Source of the DNA: Roridomyces roridus
Taxonomy: Eukaryota > Basidiomycota > Agaricomycetes > Agaricales > Mycenaceae
Assembly: GCA_029378245.1 (NCBI GenBank)
Contig: JARKIF010000006.1
Coordinates: 2,480,001-2,544,000 of the forward strand
Length of the DNA stretch: 64,000 bases
Direction: 5' to 3'
Positions within the stretch are counted from its first letter, which is position 1. The number at the start of each line of letters is the position of its first letter. The position numbers and the translations under genes were made by a program. Under the pieces are notes generated by a model that ran no database searches, had not been told where the DNA came from, and saw only the letters and a program-made list of their open reading frames with translations. This document shows positions 42,609 to 54,602 of this stretch, piece after piece.

Positions 42609-42949
42609 TGTTGAATGGTGGGAATGGGTTGGCAGTTAGGTACCCGGTTCCCTTTCCCTCTCACGATTGTCATGGACATTTACATACACAATATCTATGT
42701 AGCAAGATCAGTGTGGGACAGAGCATCTTGATATAGTTACATTAGCGGTACCAATACCGGATAAACAGACCTAGAATACTCATAGTAGCTTACTAGTCGG
42801 CTCCCGCATGTTGTATAAGTAGTTTCCCTCTCTGGAGTTATTCTCCAGAGAGAAAGAACCCGAATACATTGGTTTCTCATATACTCCTTTTAGTTGCCCT
42901 TTAGTCGACCTCGTTGAGCAGACCATACTCTGGCCCTCTTATTCCAACA
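42609..42949 (+). mobile_element. Complete family 4 LTR
   Basis: 341 bp, TGTTGAATGGTGG...TTATTCCAACA. The flanking pentamers CACAG and ACCAG do not match fully. Confidence 0.85.
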
Positions 42950-43066
42950 ACCAGGTCAATCAGCCACAATTTTGAGACAGGAGTCATACACCCTTGCTCT
43001 CAAGTCTTGCTGCTTACCATGCCTTCACCCAACAATAAGGTACACCCCATCCACCCTCGACGAACG

Positions 43067-44879
43067 GGACAAGAAGAATTTGGACGTTAATCTTTGATTG
43101 CACCGACTACAGGTGTAGAGGCAATAAAGACAGCGTAGAGTAGTAGTAGAGTGAAAGTAGATAGAAAGTTACCTTGGGGTTGGATAACTTTCAAAGAGAG
43201 TATGAGTATTGTTGTGTATTTGGTGTCTGGTGATCTAGGTAGGGAAATACTCTGTGCTTATATACCTTTTGACCATAAGGGTTCATGTAACCTAATACAG
43301 TAAGTACAATTCGTTCCAAAGCCTTTCAGTCAGCAGAAACAATATAAGTCTGTCGGGAGCCAATGGGATAGGTTCAGAGTTCGGGCTGAGTACGTCAGAA
43401 GCCTAAGAAGTCAATTTGGAGTGGTGGAACTCAGTCAGAAGCTGATTGATTCCGTCGGAAGTGATGATTGATTTGGTGAGAAGCTGACTGATGCAGTCAG
43501 AAACTGATTGATTCTGTCAGGAACTGATTGATTCTGTCAGGAACTGATTGATTCTGTCAGGAACTGATCAATTCCTGTGGAAGTGATGATTGATTGGGTC
43601 AGAAGCAGATTGATTTGGTCCGGAATGATGATTTGATTAGTAGGCACCGTAACCATGTACAGCCTGTCCAATGTTCGAGTAACACTCCTGATGCTGGCAC
43701 AAATTATTACCGAGCTGGTTTCTTGATAAATGCATTTTATATATTCGTCCCTTTTTTATAGGAAACACTTCTTAAATACGACAACGTCACATGTTTTTGA
43801 CAGATTCACGAAGATTCATCTGCCACGGAGGAACCAGATACATTGAGCCAAAATCCCTCGACCAACCTTTAGATATACTTGTAAAGAGTCTGTAGAAATA
43901 AATCTGGGATTTTTGGAGACTTGTGGAGGCTGGAATTACACAATCTGCGAGCCAGATTCGTGTATCAATGAGAGCCATCAAAGACTGGATCTTCGACATA
44001 ACTTGTGGAATTCCAGCCTCCACAGAGCTCCAAAAATGCCAGATTTATTTCTACACACTAATTACAAGTATATCTAAAAATTGGTCAAGGGGATTTGGCT
44101 CAATGTCCCTGGTTCCTCCGCGGCAGACGAATCTTCTTGAATCTGTCAAAAACACGTGACGTTGTCGTATTTAAGAAGTGTTTCCTATAAAAAAGGGACG
44201 AATATATAAAATGCATTTATCAAGAAACCAGCTCGGTAATAATTTGTGCCAGCATCAGGAGTGTTACTCGAACATTGGACAGGCTGTACATGGTTACGGT
44301 GCCTACTGATCAAATCATCATTCCAGACCAAATCAATCTGCTTCTGACCCAATCAATCATCACTTCCACAGGAATCAATCAGTTCCTGACAGAATCAATC
44401 AGTTCCTGACAGAATCAATCAGTTCCTGACAGAATCAATCAGTTTCTGACTGCATCAGTCAGCTTCTCACCAAATCAATCATCACTTCCGACGGAATCAA
44501 TCAGCTTCTGACTGAGTTCCACCACTCCAAATTGACTTCTTAGGCTTCTGACGTACTCAGCCCGAACTCTGAACCTATCCCATTGGCTCCCGACGGACTT
44601 ATATTGTTTCTGCTGACTGAAAGGCTTTGGAACGAATTGTACTTACTGTATTAGGTTACATGAACCCTCATGGTCAAAAGGTATATAAGCACAGAGTATT
44701 TCCCTACCTAGATCACCAGACACCAAATACACAACAATACTCATACTCTCTTTGAAAGTTATCCAACCCCAAGGTAACTTTCTATCTACTTTCACTCTAC
44801 TACTACTCTACGCTGTCTTTATTGCCTCTACACCTGTAGTCGGTGCAATCAAAGATTAACGTCCAAATTCTTCTTGTCC
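43067..44879. repeat. 1.8-kb palindrome (inverted repeat without spacer)
   Basis: The left arm, starting GGACAAGAAG at 43067, is the reverse complement of the right arm ending CTTCTTGTCC at 44879; the centre is near 43973. The first 70 nt are identical between arms, while the 50 nt from 43786 differ at four positions from their partner. Each arm has three or more 20-bp tandem units of GAACTGATTGATTCTGTCAG and a TATATAAG-type promoter motif facing outward (right arm near 44681). Two related 78-codon frames overlap head to head at the centre (43787-44023 minus, 43923-44159 plus). No target duplication found. Could be a foldback transposon, or two element halves joined head to head. Confidence 0.85.
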
Positions 44880-44884
44880 GTCTG

Positions 44885-45053
44885 ATTCTCTTCTGCCGCT
44901 TGCTCTTCTTCGCCACTCGATTTGGCCAAAGGTTTGTTTTAGTGACATCGCTTGACACCACCGTATTTCCGACAGCTGAACACGAAGTTCTTGCTTATAT
45001 TGATCAAGCCTGACCAAGAAGCGTCACGGTTGATAATAAAGCCACATTACATG
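44885..45053. other. Short spacer
   Basis: Nothing recognised. Confidence 0.4.
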
Positions 45054-45056
45054 TAC

Positions 45057-45312
45057 CACAGGGGGGGAGGCATCTTTTCCGCACCGCGGAAATACTTTAT
45101 TTACGCAACATTTCCGCAGTATTTCCGCAACATTTCCGCCAGCTCTGAAAATAGGTGATAAAAATCAAAATCTGCCAATTTAGCAGAGAATCTCATGATT
45201 ATGTAATGAAATCAACACATTTCCGCCATGCGGAAATGTTGCGGAAATCATGCGGAAATACTGCGGAAATATAAAATTCCCGCTGTGCGGAAAAGTGAGG
45301 TTCCCCCCTGTG
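45057..45312. mobile_element. MITE with repeated TTTCCGC units
   Basis: 256 bp with imperfect inverted ends: CACAGGGGGG at the left and, on the other strand, CACAGGGGGGAACCTC at the right, both followed by CTTTTCCGCAC. Flanked by TAC (or TA) on both sides, as for Tc1/mariner-type insertion. The heptamer TTTCCGC or its complement recurs more than eight times. No coding capacity. Confidence 0.75.
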
Positions 45313-45317
45313 TACCA

Positions 45318-45880
45318 TATTTTGTCCGAGCACAGTCAAAGACCACCTTCTCCAAATCTCTGCACATTGCCCCGATTTCACAGAAAACGCCAATGGTACA
45401 AATTCACTAAGATACAGTTGTACAAAATGTGTTCAAACACAAGTCAGAGGGGCGAAGCTCCTGCTGCCCCCGGGAACTGGGCCGTTGGGAACGTGATGCC
45501 CTTGTGGGCTTCGGCAACATTCTCTGACTTACAGAGACTTGCAGAAGCCTTCTGTGAGTCTCTGTAAGCTCCTGCGCCAGAAGGGAACTCCCCAGTTGAT
45601 CCACCGGGAAAGACAACAGAGATTACACCATCAACCCCGTCAAGCGAGACAACTTGGGCGTATTGTCCATGAAAAGTGTCTTTGCAGGCACAATCGGGCC
45701 CAATGACCACGACTTGGTCTTGGCAGCAGAAAGTGTACAGAGGCCACAGGGCAGCGCCGTGGATGCCCACAATCGCCCCGGTCTTTCTAGTGACCCGTGC
45801 ATGTTGAAGAGTTTGTGACAATCTGTGGAGTATCACTCCGGCGCTCATAAATGAGTACGAATACGGTTTTCCCTTTGGCG
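45318..45880. other. Gene-free or one unknown frame
   Basis: A minus-strand frame at 45444-45848 (134 codons) has the phrase GVDGVISVVFPGGSTGEF and several Cys. I cannot assign it to a family or connect it to exons, so I do not call it a gene. Confidence 0.3.
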
Positions 45881-45884
45881 TTGA

Positions 45885-46030
45885 TGTTGAAATAAGGGGG
45901 ATGGTGGTCTCAGATAGGGTGCTGATAAAGCAGGGGTCTCAGATGGGAGCTGATATAGCGGTCTCAGATGGGAGGCGAAAAGCCCAGATCCATTGCAGAG
46001 TAGCTAGCTATATACCTACAAAGACAGTAG
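45885..46030 (-). mobile_element. Family 3 LTR fragment
   Basis: Starts TGTTGAAATAAGG and follows the family 3 LTR (reverse orientation) to the ACCTACAAAGACA phrase. Truncated where a family 4 fragment begins. Confidence 0.8.
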
Positions 46031-47020
46031 TGTTTGACAAGGTCGACTAGAGGGCGACTAAGAGGAGTAGGTGAAAAACCAATGTATTGGGGTTCTTTCT
46101 CTCTGGAGAACGACTCCAGAGAGGGAAGCTGTTACGTCCCGTTCCATTTTCACCAACTCCGGACCACTCGACCCAACTCCGGTTCCGGCTCCAACAAATC
46201 CGGATCAATCTTGACCGGACTCCGGTCCTCGTTCGGACTTTTGCCCTTCCTCAATTTGTTACGTCCCGTTCCAACTTCATCCAAACTCCGGACTCCGGTT
46301 CCTTTGACCGGAGTTCCGGTTCCTTTGACCCAACTCCGGATCCATCCCATCTGTCAGGCCGAGTCCTGCTTCTCGGACTACACCGGGTATTTTGGTTATT
46401 CACATGAAAAAGGAACCTTGACAGGATATTCATCTGACATGCTCTGGAGTGACATCCACTGATCACTCCGTGCGGGCTTAATCACCTTATATCCACTTAG
46501 CCGGTTATGTCCGTTCTCAAGTCTATTTTAGTGTCTTGACAAATATCTCTCACTTAGTATATAAGACTTTCCTTTTGTACTTGGTACGGCAGTTGGAATA
46601 TTAACGTTCCTGGTCTATTCGACCTTGGCTGCTCCGAGCCCTCCTCTCCTCCTTGATCGTCTCGTCCGGATTGCTTCCCTTGGAAGTAGCGTAGGGAACC
46701 CGGTCACCCTGGGTCTTTGTGGTGTCACCGGTTGGACTCCATCTCCCTCCTCCGACTTTTCGTCCCTCTCCGGAGTCCTTCGTCCCGGAGTTCCGGTCAT
46801 TCTTACTCCGGTCGTCCTTATCCGGGATTCCAGTCAGCCTCGGATCCGGCACCTAACAGAAGCTACTTATACAACATGCGGAGGCCGACTAGTAAGCTAC
46901 TATGAGTATCCAAGGTCCGTTTATCCGAGATTGGTACCGCTAATGTAACTATATTGAGTTGATCTGTCCCACACTGATCTTGGTACATAGATATTGTGTA
47001 TGTAAAGGTCCGTGAGAGGG
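46031..47020 (-). mobile_element. Family 4 LTR fragment interrupted by a family C LTR
   Basis: Family 4 sequence at 46031-46129 and again at 46859-47020, lacking both termini (about 30 bp near the start and the last 50 bp). The middle is occupied by the family C solo LTR. Confidence 0.78.
46130..46858 (+). mobile_element. Solo LTR, self-priming family C, mosaic 5' end
   Basis: 729 bp, TGTTACGTCC...CACCTAACA, with a perfect 5-bp duplication GAAGC at 46125-46129 and 46859-46863. The start TTGTTACGTCCCGTTCC recurs at about 46257, so the first 128 bp look like a second, diverged LTR start. TATA is at 46557-46564 and the RNA start motif is AGTTGGAATAT (46591-46601), different from A, B and D. Confidence 0.85.
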
Positions 47021-47059
47021 TTGAAAGAAGTTGTTTCTCTCTGGTGAAAAGGTGCATTA

Positions 47060-47264
47060 GAGTGTATTGGATTTCGAAAAAAGTGCAAATTAGTTCCAAT
47101 GAAATTGCTGACAGATTAACCGAAACTCGTATGATCAATCCCAGCAGTCGCGGAGGTCACTATGCTGCTTGGGCTCGTTCCCTCAACCCAACATTTGGCG
47201 AAATCAGGTCCACTTTAAGCGAAATTTCGCTTAATCTGCACATTTTTCCAAATCCAATACACTC
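47060..47264. mobile_element. Tc1/mariner-type MITE
   Basis: 205 bp flanked by TA (47058-47059, 47265-47266). Terminal inverted repeats of about 33 bp start GAGTGTATTGGATTT on both strands with a few mismatches. AT-rich interior, no coding capacity. Confidence 0.85.
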
Positions 47265-47269
47265 TATTG

Positions 47270-47800
47270 AATGAAATTCTTTCCGAGTGGCTTTCCACTC
47301 GGCTGTGACAAGTTCTTTCTCTCAGATGAAAAGGTGTATCAAATGAAGTTCTTTGCATAGCCCTTTCAACCGTCGTCAGAGAACATACTTTCCATCAGAT
47401 TTATTGGTGATCCGAAACAACTTCTGTCCCTAACAAAAGAAATTTTGTTTATGCTCAGGAATTTTCCCTGTGACAAGCAGTGCATGGAATACTAAGCATC
47501 CGGTGCCTGCCGGAGCGGTGACCAGCTCGCATTTTGGCCGGAGGGCTGCTCAGTCCCTCGCCTTTCCCCGATATAAGCGGGATTTGTCGGCGGTAAGCAG
47601 GATTTGTCCGTTGCTAAGCTGTAGCTGATCCCACGCAGAGGAGTCGGTAAGAACAAATACCTCATAAACTCGGATTCGTAACAGAGTGCTTGCGTGATCC
47701 TCCACCCGTGACGGCAGACTCCGCAGCAGAGTTTTTGGTTTCGAGTCTACTGAATGCTCTACCGTTACAAGTGCATGAATACACTGATATATACATAACC
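47270..47800. other. Intergenic
   Basis: Nothing recognised. A GGATTTGTC/GGGATTTGTC phrase is duplicated near 47579-47610. Contains the 3' flank of the monooxygenase gene. Confidence 0.4.
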
Positions 47801-47803
47801 TCT

Positions 47804-50340
<2,537 letters not shown>

Positions 50341-50567
50341 GGTGAAAGGAAGGCCCGATGGTCCGGAAGAAGTCTGGGGCTCGTGTGGGGAAACGCAGAA
50401 GGTGAATGCTCAGTTAAATATGGTCCGGGGAAGCCGTCCGTCTGCGTCGGACGCGCTCCCGTAGCGCCTAAACAAATACTCCTCGTGACAGACATGGCGG
50501 CATTAAGAGGCGGCAGGTTCGGGCGATCCGAGAATAGTCTGATCGCTTCTTGAATCAAACCCTCAAA

Positions 50568-51362
50568 ATGCCTCCAAGAAATCGCCAGAAGAAATGCCAA
50601 ATTTGCACGATAAACGACTCGAAATACACCTGCTCGGGATGTACGACTGTATAGTCCGTGGCCCGGCCTCCAAGAGTTTTCGCTCGCTCAGCAGCAATCA
50701 ACAGCTGCTCTGTCCCCTGCTACAAGAAGCATAAAGGTGCGCTACTTGCAAAATTCAGACCACCTTTTTTCAAACAAAACTAGAGGTCCCATGTGCTCCT
50801 GAGAGGGTAGAACAAGTAGACGCAACGGAAGGTAAAAACATGGATATCTCGCGGTCAAAGCCTCAATTTGCACAGACTCCCACATGGGGCCGCAGCCCGA
50901 GGAAGAACCACTATCCGACGACGCACCACCCCTCCGTCCTCTAACCTCCCTCAAATGGCCCTACGTTCCCGAGGAATCTGCCTACCCCGACCCTCTCAAA
51001 CGAGACGATCCAAAACCACTGCAAACGCGCCAATATGAGGCTATCGGTCCGTCTCCCCACCCTTGCGTTCCGTATACCTTCAAACGAAACCATTTCAAGC
51101 TACCTCGACCGCAATCCGGAAAACCCTCGAAGCACACCCGAACCTCCCCGCGCTCCTCACGAACATCGATAAACTGCGCGGTCCAGAGCGCGAAGGGGCC
51201 CTTCAGCGCGCCCTAGGCGTGTCTGCACCCAATCTCACGTCAAACACCAGCAATGCTGAATTAAGTCAAGACGTCCTTGCACTGCGCGCACTGGCAGAGG
51301 CTGTCGAGGGTGCTGTGCGGGGTGGTAGGGAAGCAGCGCTGGGTTTGGATTGGGGCGAATGA
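50568..51362 (+). CDS. zf-HIT domain protein (ZNHIT3/Hit1-like)
   Basis: Five exons: 50568-50653, 50705-50736, 50784-50831, 50876-51046, 51100-51362; exactly 600 nt, 199 residues. Junctions 1 and 4 use the donor GTCCGT. Splicing restores a zf-HIT zinc finger: CQIC, then CSGC, then YCSVPCYKKHK. After a short acidic linker comes the phrase LTSLKWPYVPEES, then a helical C-terminal part with RKTLEAHPNLPALL and LSQDVLALRALAEAV. Short zf-HIT proteins of this design are ZNHIT3/Hit1-like factors acting in box C/D snoRNP assembly in the nucleus; that role is inferred from the family. The start is 227 bp from the start of the divergent monooxygenase gene, so they may share a promoter. Confidence 0.88.
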
Positions 51363-51471
51363 CTGTTTGATTGAATGCAATTTCTTGCCCTGATCGACAG
51401 TGCTCCGGCATCGAAAAATCAGTCCCAGGGCAAGATGGGTTTTTGTATTAGTTTGCGATAAGACAAATCAT

Positions 51472-53317
51472 TCATACTCGAAGGTCGACTTGGTCACTGG
51501 CTGTCGCGGGAGTGCAGACCCCATCATAAGCAACTGCTAATGAAGTGCCGGGACTGTACAGAGTTGAACAAATGAAAGAAGGCAAAAAGGATGACAGACT
51601 GTATGCGTGGGTCCCATCCGCCAAAATACCGAGAAATGCATGGCCTCGCTCGGTAGCCGTGCGTGTCCCATCATTAACCCTGTCACTGAGAATGTGAAGC
51701 TCCTCGTCCGTAAGCTGGTGAGGTTTGCCCCACTGAGAGACAACGAAATCACTATCCTCATCATCCTCATCATCATCATCAGTGTCGTCGTCGTCGACCT
51801 CGTCAACCGGCTCGGGGTCGTCAACCTCGTCAACCGGCTCGGGGTCGTCAACCTCGACTTCCTTGGCAACTCGGACCTCCTCGGCAACCTCGACCTCCTC
51901 GGCAACCTCGACCTCCTCGGCAACCTTGACGTCGACCTCGGCAACGTCCTCATTGATCTTGTTCACCAAATTACCCTCTTGCACATTTGTCATCAAAACA
52001 TCGGCATGCACACTAGCCGTTCGCGGAGCCTGACTGCGGCTGGCTTTCTTGGCCAGTTTTTCGCTGTGCTTTTTCTCGAATTCTAGCTGGTCTGCCTTCA
52101 TTCGCTCGTTCCTCCCCAAGTCGCAGTTGAGGCCGGTAGGGATAAACCATAAAGCCTCGAAGATGGCCTCGATGAGGCGAATGGATTCGCTATATTCATC
52201 GAGGAACTGCCGCTGAGGGCCCTGAGCAGATGGACCGCGGGATATGCAGTCGCGGTTGAAAAGAATTTTTGCTTTAGCATTGATGACCAAGAGGAAGGGG
52301 TCGATGAACTGCGAGACGTCGCGCTCGATGTGGTTGAAGAAAGACAGCAGAGGGAGGGGGGAGTCCGGTTGGACTGTGGGGAGGTAGCAGTCATTGGACT
52401 GCCTGACAAAGTCAGCACGACGTAAAGTCTTGTTCGAGTCAAGCATGTAATGCCTGACCAGCGAATCTTCTTGAACCTGAAACGTCATATCCGCATTTTC
52501 CAAGAGGAGTTGGGGAGCGAAGAATATGACCTGGTACCGTGGCTGAGGCCCAAGGATCGAGGGTATATAGGCATACTAGGTATCGGACAGAAGTCAATGG
52601 CAAGAAATGAGACAGCAATCTTGACACGCACACCGAGAAGACGTTTCCCCTGTTTCAGCCCTTGGGAGACCGCTTCTTGCCATTGGTTGTTGCGGTCATT
52701 CAGGAGATGGAGCATTTTTTCGAGGTGCTCTAGCACTGGGACTAAAGCCACCCCGGCATAAAGGTCCAAGACGCGATGTGCGACCGGGGATACTGCACAA
52801 ACCAGGAGTCAATTTTGCAGTCCACAATGCGGGGTCACACGAACAAAGGGTCAGATTGCGAGCACTGTCCAGTTTGAACATTTCCAATCCTTCTTTATTG
52901 AGATCACAAATATCGACGAGGAGCCATTCCTATGCAATGAAGTGATGAGAAGGTATAACAAGAGGAACGAACGGGTGCAAGACCACTCACCACCTGCCAC
53001 CGCCGGAGGGTTTTCGCCTTAGAACCGCCTCGCACGGCGTTCACGATATGCGCTCCTTCATTGGTCACACTGACGGTTCCTGTTATCGCGCATCGGTAAC
53101 CGTCTATCTGGCGTAGTTGGGAGATGTCGAATCTCCTCTTGGTCGGGTCAGTCGACACTTTTGGGTGTCGAGTGTTGATCGTATGCCCGGAGGATGAAGG
53201 ACCTGCGCTTGGAAAGCGGGAGTACTGTGTCGGAGTAGAGGCAGAACCAGGTTTTTCCTTGGGAGACAAGGTGGATTTTGCTATGAGGGCGTCTCGAAGA
53301 TTTTGAAGAGGATCCAT
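51472..53317 (-). CDS. HNH-endonuclease-domain protein with acidic repeat tail
   Basis: Minus strand, several exons. An ATG at 53315-53317 starts MDPLQNLRDALIAK, but the frame stays open upstream, so the true start could be further 5'. The HNH core reads YRCAITGTVSVTNEGAHIV (53040-53110), typical of HNH_2 proteins that are abundant in Agaricomycetes. A linking exon (EWLLVDICDL...) and a helical domain (YAGVALVPVLEHLEKM) follow, and the last exon is 51472-52503. That exon ends in an acidic tract with VEVAEE and DDPEPVDEV repeats and a run of Asp/Glu. Function unknown; often considered DNA-binding or nuclease-like. The exact splice pattern around 52770-52830 is unclear and may include a frameshift. 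Confidence 0.7.
51770..51960 (-). repeat. Acidic coding tandem repeat in the HNH protein
   Basis: Repeated GAGGTCGAGGTTGCCGAG-type units (complement) encode VEVAEE, followed by a duplicated DDPEPVDEV unit and a GAT run. Likely variable in length. Confidence 0.7.
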
Positions 53318-53426
53318 TTGACCTGAGGGGTTGTTGATGATTCTTTGTACTTCTTCGGCGCTGCCGCTGTTCAACTCGCTGCAACGTACCTGACCTCGAC
53401 CTCTCCCCGAATACGGGAGATCATGA

Positions 53427-54540
53427 CCATGGATGGTGGGCTCGAACGACTTGTCCGCATCCTTCGCGATTTCTGTCTCGCACCGCCGCCACCCGCGTCC
53501 CCAGCCGCCTTTTACGGCCTTCTACCACCCTCCTATCACGCTCCACGCCCCCAGCTGAATCCACCAGCAGGCCAATTTGATAAGTATGCCGCCTCTCGCT
53601 TCAGTCTCGCGTTCAAATGTGTCATCAACATCGGTGTTCGTGGCAGGCGGGATACTGGGAGCGCGTGGTTGGCCGGCCGTGGATTCGCAGTTGGTCCTAG
53701 CACCAGTGCGACGGGACTACCGAGATAGACTAGAGAAGCACGAGCGGCTCGGAGAGCTGCTGCTGCTGCAGGGATATTGCGTGCAGACCCGGTGCGTTTC
53801 ATACACACTCTATCCTCTCCTTCCTCTTCTTATCTCCTTCTCTTCATTAGGAACGCCCCCTAGCCATCACCACCGCCGATTCTCCTAGCAACATACCCCG
53901 TCCCGGCACTTCTGACGATGTCGACTTGATCACGCCGATCGTTCGCGACCGCAGCGCCAACAGTCGTCGTACGACCCCATCATGAAAGGGAACCTACAGC
54001 TGCCCCCGCTCCGACAAATTCTCTGCATTCGCTTCATGCGGCTTTACAACACGTACGACCCGCCCTACCGCCCGCATCCCCTTCTACTTCCAGCGCAACG
54101 AGCACAACTAGTGCCCGGGGGAGTCCGATCAGCCACAGTGGACCAGGTCCTGTCAGTTCGCGCGTATCTCCGGTCTCGCACTCTTGTGCTGCACCATGGG
54201 CATCGGGACGGCCGGGGTCGCGTCGGCGAGTGAAGTGGAAGTGCTCGTCCAAGCCTACCACCGTTGAACAGGCGGTAACGTGGCAGTATGGTGAACGGCG
54301 TAACAACTCAACGAATTCCTTCCACAAACGAGCCTCAAACCCACCGCGCCAGCGGCACTCACACCGAGACAAATGCATTGACACGTCTCTGGCAAAAAGA
54401 TCAACATTCAAGCGGCCCAGGCCGGGACTGCGAGGCGAGAGCGGGAGAAAAGCAGGCGCGAAAGGATGGAGCGGGAGGCCACCGAGAGCCGACGCGCCGA
54501 GGAGCGGAAGGCCAAGGAATCACGCGAAATGGGTAAAAAA
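53427..54540 (+). pseudogene. Decayed ARM-repeat-like gene
   Basis: ATG at 53427 in an open frame: MTMDGGLERLVRILRDFC, then a Pro-rich spacer and FSLAFKCVINIGVRG, the opening of a basidiomycete armadillo-like protein family. The frame then shows an apparent internal deletion before AWLAGRGFAVGPS, an in-frame TAG at 53726-53728, and resumed similarity in the same frame (REARAARRAAAAAG). A GTGCGT...TTAG intron-like stretch leads to GTSDDVDLITPIVRD, another recognisable block, before further stops. Remaining fragments extend to about 54540. I conclude a single-copy relic that overlaps the upstream end of the divergent HNH gene. Family assignment is by memory of such proteins and should be checked. 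Confidence 0.6.
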
Positions 54541-54602
54541 GAGAGTAAGAATTACGCCAATGAGTAACAGACATACAGAATTATTTTCATTCTCTTGTGC
54601 AT

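Noticed and set aside
43787..44159. Two small genes at the palindrome centre
   Set aside because: They overlap antisense and resemble each other only because the DNA is palindromic; no independent coding evidence.
43067..44879. Palindrome as a simple assembly fold-back artefact
   Set aside because: The arms differ at multiple positions near the centre, which a duplicated read would not show; long reads are still desirable.
51607..52086. 159-codon plus frame with hydrophobic runs
   Set aside because: Antisense of the acidic repeat of the HNH protein, which forces Val/Leu/Ile codons.
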